DNA of 64,000 nt from Vespula vulgaris. Its lineage: Eukaryota; Arthropoda; Insecta; Hymenoptera; Vespidae. Under the pieces are notes generated by a model that was given only the letters and a program-made list of their open reading frames with translations, ran no database searches and was not told the origin of the DNA. Position 1 is the first letter of the stretch. Every line of letters begins with the position of its first letter. Below, piece after piece: positions 53,131 to 64,000 of this stretch. A program made the position numbers and the translations under genes. The DNA lies in the NCBI RefSeq assembly GCF_905475345.1, contig NC_066593.1, forward strand, positions 5,805,774 to 5,869,773. Reading direction: 5' to 3'.

Positions 53131-54559
53131 AACGAATCAAAAAATAGAGAACATTTTTTTTTGTTTTTTTGTTAACGACAAAGTAAAAGTTCGAAATTCG
53201 TGAAAAAATGTATGCCTTGTATTGGAGACAATGGTGCAGATAATCAAATGTGAAAAAAATAATTCCGGAGATTCAGAGAGAAATTTTTTTTTTAAGATTT
53301 TTGTTAAAGATGCATTTAACAAAAAATTAATTTACGATAATAAAAATTAAAATCATTATAGCCGAACAATCGGACAGAAACGAAACGAAGATTAAGGTAA
53401 AATGTGTAAATCGATACTTTAGCTTATATTACGAACTATGTAATATTCGAACAAATATATTATTGTTGAAATATTAATTAATTATATTCCATGTAAATTA
53501 TACACGAATGTAAAATAATCAAAGTAAAAATATTAATTATTTAAGCTGGAACGAACTTAAACTGAAATTAAAATGAATTGATATGTTTATTAGTCGAAAT
53601 ACGAAATACGAAAGACGACTAACTAGAGAATTGTCAAAGTCGTCGACGTACGTTTTGTTTATAACACTTGCTCGCAAGAATAAACTTTAAAATGTTTATC
53701 TAACGATCTCGCGTACGTGTAAAATGAAATTTTTTAATATTAAAGGATTGAGTTATTAACTTTTTAATGTTTCAACGATTGTACGATTTTGAATTTAAAT
53801 ATTAATTATATTTCGCTTCTACGTATATACTTTACGTTATTAAAACGAATATATAATAATTAAAATAATTACACAAACCTTTTTGTCACACGTTCAAATT
53901 ATCGAAGGCAGGATTTGTTAAAAGTTTGCGTGGAAAACCGTCAAGCGAGGTGACACACATGAAATGCATCAATAAGGGACGACAGAAATTTTTGCAAGAC
54001 ACTAACGAGTGTAGATTGCTTATATGGTATTTTGTTCTTTGAAATATATTCCTTTCTCTTTTTCGTTATAATAATGTATTTTATATTTTTTTAATATAAT
54101 GAAAATTTATATTTTTATATCCATCTTAAATTTTTATTTATTTAATATTTTCATGCGTTCTCTAACAAACAGCTTCTGTTTCTTTTTTTTTTGTGTGGTA
54201 AAAAAGAAAAGAAAAAGATTTTTTTCAGATTCGAAAGATTCGAAAAAGCCATTTCCTCGTTCAAATCTTCATCTTTAAAATGAGATGTTGTTTAGATCAA
54301 AATCGATCAAGAATTATATTTAGATTCATTGCTGGTGAGGAACGTTATAACGAGAGATAACGAACAGCATGAGATTTAGTCAAACAATTTATTCATATAA
54401 TTATCATGAGATATATTACTTTACAACGTAGTCGTTAAAATTATAGTTCGGAGGAACAGTAGGATCGCGTAGAAGAGAACAAAAAGGATTGGTTTTATAA
54501 AAATTGCTTTCACAATAATGAAGAAACATTTTTAGTTCTTCGTATCTATTTAAAAATTC

Positions 54560-54632
54560 AGAACACTCTCTTTGTACAGTCTTGAAAAAGTTATTTAATT
54601 TCAAAAGGTGTCCTAATATTTTGGTGAGCCCA
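54560..54632 (-). repeat. Dispersed repeat, copy 2 (inverted relative to 47241)
   Basis: The reverse complement begins GGGCTCACCAAAATATTAGG and continues GAAATTAAATAACTTTTTCA with GACTG and AAAGAGAG, matching the block order at 47241-47340. A 62-codon open frame overlaps it on the minus strand (54416-54604) and matches no family I recognise. Confidence 0.4.
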
Positions 54633-55017
54633 CAACGAGTCTGTGTGCGAAAATAAGAATATATCGATCGATCTATGACCTCGCTTTTCTAACCTACTAT
54701 CCTGATTATTTAACGATTCGAATCGAATCTTTGGAAGGAATTGTCACGGCGTACTCTCATCTCCAACGATTTCACTTTAACGGTCTTGAATCATTACGAT
54801 AATGAATCCCAGGATAGAACCAACGTATCTTTCTTTTACCGTACGATCCTTCTTCCTGACACATATTCCTACCTTCTGATTCGATTGTCATTGTCCTATA
54901 TCCGTCCATCCGTTTAAATGTAGCCTACGGACTTATCTAAGAATTAGATCCTAATAGATAGATACATTTATCTCTCGTCACTTTAAATTCATAATTCCTA
55001 AAGAGATCATTGAATTT

Positions 55018-55041
55018 GTAATAATAATAATAATAATAATA

Positions 55042-55073
<32 letters not shown>
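55018..55073. repeat. (AAT)n-(ATG)n compound microsatellite
   Basis: About eight AAT units run directly into about nine ATG units. No gene context. Confidence 0.9.
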
Positions 55074-58000
55074 ATTAATTCTATAAAATCCATTTAAATC
55101 TTAAATGCTGTTATGAATAAAATTTTATTTCAAGAACGAATTTTGTTTCAACGTATAATGCATATAATTCTAATATAAATTTATTCGTCGTAACCACAGC
55201 AATGTTTTTTCCAACCACTCCAACTAATTAATTTCCATAAATTTACATCAGATATCGTAATAATAATAAAAACTTTTAATTGTATTTTTTTTTTTTTTCA
55301 TATATACATATGTTATCAAGCATAAATGAAAAATAATATGTATATATATTATTTTATGTATATATTTTATTTGTTTATTTGATATATATATATCAAATTT
55401 TATCGATGACAAAATTAATGTAATTTTATTGATATTATTTAAGAATGAAATATCTCGACGAAAGAGACAATAGTACGAATGCTTCGAAGAATCGAAGGAA
55501 ACTGACAGACAGGTTCTTATACGTTCTGCATTTATATACATTCATCGACTTCGATAAGAACATGCATACACGTCTTATAGGTAACATAAGACGCTTACAA
55601 TAAGTCGAGTTCGCTAGAACAAGAACGTCTTGAAAACAATGTAATCAGTAAGAACGATAGATAACGTAGAAATATTAAGAAAATAGATAACTAAGTACTT
55701 ACTTACACGTATGGTAAAGACACGTGAATAAACATCTCGAGATCTTACATTAGCAAAAGAACGATCTATCGTTAAATCCTATGATCACGAACACAATGGA
55801 AACATGGTTCGAATACGAGAAAATGTTTTCACTCCGACGAACCTTTTTACGACGCACGTCCATTGTCGTAATGTCAGATAAAACGAAGAATAAAAGGAAA
55901 AGAGAAGAGAAGAGAAGAAATAGAAGAGCCATTTCGGTAGATGGTCATCAATGTCGTGGAGTTACAAGCATTGAAATTATCACGATGTGTTTACTCGTAT
56001 TATTATCAAAAAACCCTTAGATATATATATATGTGTGTGTGTGTATTTGTGTGTCTTATAAAAAAGTTTAATATCACGCTTATCTTCAAGGCTAAATGCA
56101 CTCGCTGAGAATGAAAAGCTTGCAACGAGCATCTCACTGTAACGCCCTTTCGTTTAAGTACTTTGCCTTTACGCGTCACCTAACGGTTTCCGGCTACGTT
56201 AAGCCACCCTATCTTCCTCTACTATCACTCGAGACGATTCACCGAGAAAAAATATGTTTACTGCGATCGGGACAAAAGGGCCTGGATGCTCGTGCTCGCG
56301 TGAATGAACGTGTTCCTTCGTAAGTGGCTTCTACTTTTTCTTCCTTTTTCTTTTTTTTTTCTTTTTCTTTCTTTTTTTTTCACTTTTTTCCGTGTCTCTC
56401 TCTCTCTCTCATTTTCCTTCTTTCTCGCAATCTTAAAGTGCTTTCTCATTTATTTGCTATCCTTTTTACGTTAGTTTTGTTCACTTATATTCTGTTTCTT
56501 TCTTTGTTCTATATATATATATATATATAATTATATTAATTTTTTTATAATTTTATTTAATTTTGTTTTACTTCGCTTTATTTTTATCTGCTTCTTTTTT
56601 TCTTTCTCTTTTTCTTCCTTCATTTGTTATTATTGTTATTTCCGTTTTCTTTATTTTTCTTTTTTCAAGAAAGAACGAGAAAGAAGAACACGCTTCTTTA
56701 CTCAACATAGATCCTTTCGAAGTCTTTCATTAACTCAAATAATTCAAGTTATGTACTCTGGTCAAACGAGACAAAGTGCTACCAGTTTACATTTTAAAAA
56801 TCTCATGTTAGTATAGCTTCTCCTTTTCTCTCCCTTTTTATTTGTGTATTTAATAAATAAATGAATCATATACGTATATTTGAATGTCTGCGAACGCGAT
56901 AAGTGACGTGACGAAATTAAAAATTTGTAAAAAACGAAACGATTTATCGTCGAATATTTATTTTCTCCCCTCTCTCTTTCTCTCGTTGTTTAATATCATA
57001 GTTATTATCAGAATGAATATTCCTTTTGTTCTATGTTTCAAGTACAGATGTGATTTGTTAAACTGTACGAGCATTACGAATTATGTCCAACTTCACTTTG
57101 AGCTCAAATTATATACATTCGCGATGTTCTGTAGAAAATGAGGTCGAAATGTTTCATTAAAACGATATGTCCGATAATTGCCACGTTTAAATAATTGAAA
57201 TTTCGATTTTGGCGTCAAAGGTCAGAGAATATGTCTCTTTTCCTTTCAGAATATTCCATTAACTCATTTACCTAAAGATCCTAAGAAAAGCATCCGGTTG
57301 AGATACAATTATCAATGAGAAAGAATCTCAACATTTTCTTTTTCTCATTCGCGTTTTGAGAACTCTTGGAGTGAATAAAGTTAATTAGCGGTACGGCTGG
57401 TTGACCGCGATTGCTAGCCCCATCTCTCACGGGTCAGAGAAAAGCCTTTATAAAGAGAAATTATTTAAGGAAAATTCGATTGGTCGCAAGACGATGCTCT
57501 CTAACGCTTTCGATCTTATTGAAACGAACCAATGGATCTCTTGATTATTGTTTATTCAGAAGTTACCGCAAAGTCTCGTTATCTCCATAATAACGACTTC
57601 ATTTCATTTTTTCTTTAGATCGTTGATATTGTCCATGAGAGAAGGAAAGAGAAAAAAAAAAGAGAAGGAGAGAGGGTTAAAAGAGATACAATTATTTATA
57701 TCTTTCATTTCAAATAACTAATTTGATCCAAAAAAGATTTCTTATGTAATCATATTTTCTTTAATGGGATCCTCTTACGATAATTCTGTTTTCATTATCG
57801 TAACAAAAATATTGTAGTAGATTGTAGACTTTAATAATGACGTAGCTTGTATTTCTACTTTATTGATATGAAAGTGGATGAACGTGGAAAAACGTGAAAC
57901 GTTTCGTACCCTTAGGGAATACACGCGATGTTCGCGTGACGGCTAGAACAGTCAGAATTGCTAATATGCTGCTGCGTAAAATGGTTCGTCGATAATCAAC

Positions 58001-60375
58001 CGCATGCGGAATTAGTTCTCTCGTCCGTTGTTAAGTTATAATTGCATGTTCGTCTAATATCATTGTAACGGTTCGGAGTATCGATTAATCCTTAAATGCA
58101 CAAATTACAGATTTACTGTAAATCTACAATATTTTACATGAAAATTATAGAATTCGAAACTTCTCTACATAAGATTCTTATTAATATTTCATTACGAAAT
58201 ATTTACTCGAAAAGAATTCGGATGAATGTCATCTAAATGCTTCTAATCGTTTATTCGATCAGTAAAGATTTTTTCGATTAATCTTGAATTCATCGTCTTC
58301 ATAAAATCACTCGTACGATTTTTCTCGCATTTATAGCGAAGATAAAATAGATAGTAACAGGCGAACGTATTCGATACGTGGTGTACACGTACGTAGTGAA
58401 AATAAATAGCATTGTAATATCGTATAAAACTGGCGATTTCAAAGAAATGCGATATTTTTTATGTGAACGCATCTAATACAATTGGATCAAATAAAATGAA
58501 GAAAAAGAATGAACTGAGGAGTCTCGTTGTGTCTAGTTTTTCAACGGCTCTTTATCTCCATGCCTACCGCCATTCAATTCGATATAAGCAATAAATATTA
58601 ACTACTACGAGGTTATATATAGATGCATTAGATCATTGTTGCGGACAGTCATGGTTTTATCGTGGCTGCTATATATAACACATACATCGAAAATTTCTAT
58701 GAAATATCGTCACGAAGGTATATGTCTGTGTAGGCATACGTACATATGTACATACATATAAATATATATATGTATATATATGCTTAAATACATATAAACA
58801 TGTACATATAGATAGATATATTTATATATAATGTGTGTATGTGTATATATATATATATATATAGGTACGTATATATATGTAGGTACGTACGTTTTCTCGG
58901 CTTTCCACGAGATACCAACGTGTCAAACGAAAACGTCAAACGGCACACACCATTCGCTTGAAAAACTGACATCGATAATAACGAAAGCCAGAAGCAGATA
59001 AAACAACCGCACATATTCACCTCTGTTCCATGTTCGACTTATCTACAACGTTTGACGGTGATTCATCGACTTGGCGATTTTTCTACTTTTTCAAATCACC
59101 CGTTTCTATTTTGTTCCTTCTTTTTTTTTCAAACTTTCATCAATCCTAAAAACAAAGTGTTGTCGATAAAACGATCGAGTGCGAGTTGAAAACTGTATGT
59201 TTCATAATAATCTGTAATATTTGTTTATCGAAGTTGACCGAATTGATCGGAAAAGCTGGGAGAATTTGTACAAATTTGACATGAACAATTAGTCGAACAA
59301 AAGGACACATTTCGAAGAACAAACGATTTCGAATTGCCGAGGTCGTCTATTTTGTAATATAATGGATTTATTTATTACATATACATATATATATATAGGT
59401 CCGTACGAACACGAAAATACACTTGAAATAAAATATATATCTATATGTGCAAAGCTACGATAAATATTAGATATAAATTTTGCAAGAGGAACTAATGGAA
59501 GAAAAATGAACCAAAAAATTGTCGATCTTTCTCTCTCTCTTTCTCTCTCTCTCTTTCTCAGGTACATTTCAAATATATATATATACACGATAATGATCGA
59601 TTTTATTTTATACGCCACATCAGCGAATACATATTTTTTAATATTGCGTATACAGTTTATATTTTTACTCTTTAAACTCGGCAGATTTTCAAACTCGCGT
59701 ATAAAATTCAGCTCGGAAAAAGAATAGGTAGACTTTGCGTGTGCAATCGAGTAATGGAAACAGCATTAACATATTAATTACTACACGTATATTCTATGAT
59801 TGAAAACAAGTACGATATAATAAAAAGTAAATATATCTTCTCAAAATTATTCGATATACATACACGCAAACGCATGTATATGTATATGTAAAATTTAAAT
59901 AATCAATCATTTAGTTTCTCCTTTTAATAAAACTCTTATCTAATTACACACTTTCGAACGAATTTGATGCAATCGAAAGAAATAGAGATCGTAATTTTGA
60001 AAGAAGATCGAGTTGAAAGAGAATCTATAGAATCCGTGATATCAGGCAATTCGATATACTTTGTCAGGAAAAAGAGACCGATTTCGTTCAGTCTCGTAAA
60101 ACGAGTGAAGCGACTACTCGGCTCGAGTCTTTCTTGACAATTCGTTGAAGAAACGGTAGGGATCACATGTTTCCCATCCCTTTTCTCCATTTCTTCGAGC
60201 GAGAGCATCTCTTCGAGATGTAATTGCTCGGTGGCATGATATCTTTGATACGCTACTCCGTCTTTGAAGGTTTAATGTTATTCGAAATTCATTCCCGTGA
60301 GGTTTACTAACGGTAAGCACGTCATTTGGTGTCTCGCGGCAAAGGTTGTTTTAACATTGAAACGTACCTAAGTCG

Positions 60376-60421
60376 TAGGTAGGTAGGTAGGTAGGTAGGA
60401 AGGTAGGTAGGTAGGTAGGTA
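60376..60421. repeat. (AGGT)n tetranucleotide microsatellite
   Basis: About eleven AGGT units with one AGGA interruption. No gene context. Confidence 0.9.
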
Positions 60422-63400
60422 GAACACGGATAGGTAAGCTAAAGGAGCTTGAAAGCACGATGTTCTTGTAGAAGGTTGCAAAGAACAGCTTGTATCCAGG
60501 TACATGCTACATAGAAACTGGGATCGTCGTTATTTAAGATCACCCGCTATAGGTATAAGAGATGCAATGAGGATGTCGTCGAGAGCTTTTGAATTTAACG
60601 CGTTCGCCGTTTTGCACCCTAGTTATACACTTCGTGTATAGTAAATCGTGTTTTCGTCTTTATAAAATCTTGGGGTAGTTACGATCGTAGAAGATAGTTG
60701 AGGATGTTAGTTTCTTATTAAGCTAAAGGAAAACTATACTTGAAGTACGTACGTATGTATACATGTATTTATGTATATATGTATAAGTATATCAAGGAGT
60801 TTTCCCTTGTTGCTTGAAAAGAGGGTTGCTTGAAAAGAGGGTGTTAAAGAGATGTACTTTTCTGATTGGTCGGTGGGAAACCGTCAACTGCAAAATCGTC
60901 CAACGATAAGTAACTACAGCACTGACTACTGATTTTACGAGACTCTCAATCTCTTTCTGTTATCGACGGCTCATAAATTTCGGCTTTGCGAACTCCATCC
61001 GATAGAACTTTATAACGCGTGCCCGATGAAAGGGCGAGATCGATCAAGGAAAATAGGTTATAATGGACGATCCGAGTGTGATTCCTGGCGCGATCGTAGA
61101 GAAAGCACTTTGGTGCTTTCGTTCCAGCAAACTCGTCGTAATTAATGATTTCGATTCGAGCGATTAGAAGCATTAACCTCTTCTGGATAACTTGGACTCG
61201 ATAAAAATGTCGTCTTGTGAATTTCTACGAGGAACAATAACGTCATATTTGAGTTATTCGCTCTTGTAATATATGCATTACGTCGCAAATTTCCACATAG
61301 GAAAATTACGAAAGTTTCGATATTAACATCCTCCACTAGATAGTTCTTACGACGTTCGAATAACAGACGGTTTTGTATATACGTAACGAGAGTTACAAGC
61401 AAGATGAATGTTGTTTGTCATAGCGTCAAGAGAAAGCCTAGAAATTGGAAACTTTTTTTTTTTTCTGAACGAGAATCGATCAGATATTATTTAGATAAAA
61501 TCAAAGTGTACGTTCTATTCGAGCGTATCTACGTTAAAAGTTTTATCGATTTGAAGCGTTACTTTTGGAAAATAAGAATCGTGATCGTGGGAAAGTTAAA
61601 TAACGATGAAAAGGTAAAAGAACGATGTAAATAAATCTAGGAAGGACAAGTCGATTATATCGGCTAGTCTTCTAGATAAATCGATGGCTATAGGCAGGGA
61701 CTTATTTGTTTTCCAATTTCTATCTTCTAACATCGGTGCATGTGTATGTCTCTGCTACTATATATACTATATACATACGTACGTATATACGTAAGCGTAT
61801 GTACATACGTTTTACAGAGACATAGATAGAAAGAAGATCGTATTCCGTGCGTCTTCCTTGCGGCAATATCTTCGAATTGTTTCAGACATTACGTTTTCTC
61901 CTTCAACGTGGCATTTCGAAACGTCGAGGAAAAGCCACGTTGTAGTACTGGTTGCTTTCCATCTTGTTTTCCTTGATAAATAGCTAAACCAACATCTCTA
62001 TTCTCTTCTCCTTTCTTTCGTTCTTTTTTCCTTTTGTTTTTTTTCCTTGTTCCTTTCGTTTCTTTCTTTATCTACTTTTCTATTAAAACGCGATGTAATA
62101 CGCGAATCGTTCTTATATCTTCGTGATGTAATCTGTTCTTAATCCGTGCAAAGAAAGCAAAATTAATATTATAGATAAAAATAAAACTCGTTGGAAAGCG
62201 TGCTCTTAAAAGTAAAGGAAATATCTCGTCTGGGATGGTATTTGAAAATAGGACGGGTGATTAATCGATTGAAAGATCGATCGATAATGATAAATTCGTT
62301 GGACTAGTACGATGTCTAGATTAATTTCTTCAAAGACGTTTTAAATTTAGATCTAGTAGTAAAACGATCGAATTTGGTACAAAAATGAACGCGCTAAATG
62401 ATTTGGTTATTTAGTTATTACCGTCTGTTTTTTTTCTTTTCTTTTTTTATTCTGCAAATTATGAAACGATTAATATCGTGGATAGTGAGCAATGAACGTA
62501 AACTCTGCCTATATCCGTTTAAAGATTAGGGGAGACAGAGACCGAGAACAAGATCGAGGAAGAGGGAAATGGAGTCCGTGTGATCATTAGCCGTTCTCTG
62601 AAGCCAATCGGGTACCGTAAACAAGCTATTTACTTAGCTTTCCACCCTGATTACGTATCACGTACGGTGATGTAACGTTTGCAGAGAATCTCTTTATAGA
62701 AATCGCACTCCGAGTCAAGCAGTGTTCCGTAATCTTTTTACGCGCCGTTTAATCTCGTCTCTCATCAAGTTCGATCTCGTACTATATAACGACGAAAGAA
62801 ATTCTTCGATTTCGTTAATTTTTCCTTTCGATTAATCGTCGAAAATGAAATACCAATGTTTACACTTTGTCGAACTTTAATTAGATAAATAAAACAGTCA
62901 CGCGAACGCGATAACTCGTTCGAAAGATTATTTTCTAACGTTCCGCGTAGACTTTACTTCTTAAATCCTTGGAGATAATTGAATTTCTCGGCGCGACACG
63001 ACACAAGAGTTATTCGTTTTGATGGTAAACACGTGGCGGTTATAAAACTTGAGAGAATCGCGTGGTACGCTCGAAATCGTGACAATGAACGACTCCACGT
63101 GACCAATTTACCGTAGAGGAAAATGATCGCCGCAGCAGGCACTTGGTTATCTTCCGTAATAGGGAGGTACCTCGACAACTTGATATCGCATTCGTGGATG
63201 TGCATCCACTAGTACCGTTTCTAAATTGACCGGAAGCGTATCTCCATGGAACCGAGTGTACGTGACAGCATTGAAAGGGGTCTCGTATTAGATGTCTTGT
63301 ATAACACACAATGAGGGAATCCTTGTCTACGATACCGATCCAAGTACTATACGTTTCAATACAGATGAATAATCATTGTCTATCGTGTCCAACGATCGAT

Positions 63401-64000
63401 GATCGTTCGACGATTAGAAACGTAGATCCTTCGTAATTCGAATCCGAAAGATGTTCGGTTTTCGATGATCGATAAAACCCGTTATTCGTGGTCTCGTTGA
63501 AATCTTTAACGAGGCTCTTTTTTCGTCGAATCTCAAAGGATCCCAGCATCCTTTATCTTCTTTATCGAGTCGCATTAAATGTCGCAGAAAGAAGTTTAAC
63601 AAAAGGTAGATCGGAGCAATCGCGGTGCTTTGATATTAATTCAATTCAATGTCCTGAATAGCCGGCCTCTTTAATCCACTTCACCCTCCATTTCCAATTA
63701 GGTAAAATCTCCTTCAGGGATTGCGGCCCGCCGACGCTTGAAACTCGAATGTTACTCGGAATCACTTAGGCTGAGAGTAGTGTAATGGCGAAAGAGTTTT
63801 CTCTCCTTTTCCTTTTCTTTCTCACTCTTAGTTTGTGCTAACTGCGCTAAACAAATTCGAATATTCCTCTGATAATGAAGTCGAGAAACAAGATCGTTCG
63901 TTCGATCTGCGTAGTCAACGGCAGACTTCTCGCTAAAGTTCGCTACGTTCACCTTCCGACAGTTTAACAAGATCTCTCCGAGAGCGTCATCTTCTTTTCT

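Larger units (their letters stand above)
53131..64000 (+). other. Probable intron, distal part
   Basis: No exon, RNA gene or intact mobile element recognised. It contains AT-rich sequence, T/CT-rich runs (56330-56420, 59527-59562), TA/TG runs (56020-56045, 56508-56528, 58735-58880) and the microsatellites listed separately. From about 60900 onward the base composition is somewhat richer in CpG, but no coding or promoter signal could be assigned. Confidence 0.4.

Noticed and set aside
54416..54604. 62-codon minus-strand open frame with mixed, protein-like composition
   Set aside because: Overlaps a dispersed repeat end and matches no transposase or other family I can recognise; too short to support.
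1..64000. CRISPR arrays, tRNA or rRNA genes, operon structure
   Set aside because: Nothing fitting was seen; this is eukaryotic DNA and the direct repeats are microsatellites.

Overview
The window looks like nuclear DNA from an insect, most likely a hymenopteran. It carries spliced genes with short GT-AG introns, a Rebers-Riddiford cuticle protein and a BMP type I receptor. The background is very AT-rich, crowded with microsatellites, and has CpG-rich promoter leaders. The order assignment is inference; arthropod origin is secure from the cuticle protein.

Layout. 1-5493 is non-coding, with a degenerate tandem repeat at about 640-1720. UBLCP1 (5494-6750, +) and the Sac2 phosphoinositide phosphatase INPP5F (7709-13188, +) lie in tandem. 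INPP5F is tail-to-tail with a 29-exon axonemal dynein heavy chain of the DNAH3/7/12 group (15520-30487, -). A pro-resilin-like cuticle gene (31052-32072, -), RpL32 (32721-33827, -) and a saxophone-like BMP type I receptor (35538-37979, -) follow on the same strand. The receptor is head-to-head with a gene whose CpG-rich leader (about 38700-40060) and signal-peptide exon (40061-40136, +) are present. The remaining 24 kb appears to be its first intron or flanking DNA. It holds only repeats, including a block of about 1.1 kb present in two long copies and one partial copy.

I joined the exons by hand using GT/AG sites and reading-frame phase. All joined CDSs close in frame: UBLCP1 328 aa, INPP5F 1126 aa, dynein 3941 aa, cuticle protein 136 aa, RpL32 134 aa, receptor 597 aa (592 from the second ATG).

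The genes do not form a pathway: proteasome phosphatase, endosomal lipid phosphatase, ciliary motor, cuticle, ribosome and BMP signalling. The two most notable observations are a second, diverged, phase-matched copy of one INPP5F exon (possibly a mutually exclusive exon), and a BMP type I receptor whose kinase domain lacks the catalytic Asp (HRD is HRN), has DFA in place of DFG/DLG, and has an expanded glycine loop. The receptor may therefore be a pseudokinase.
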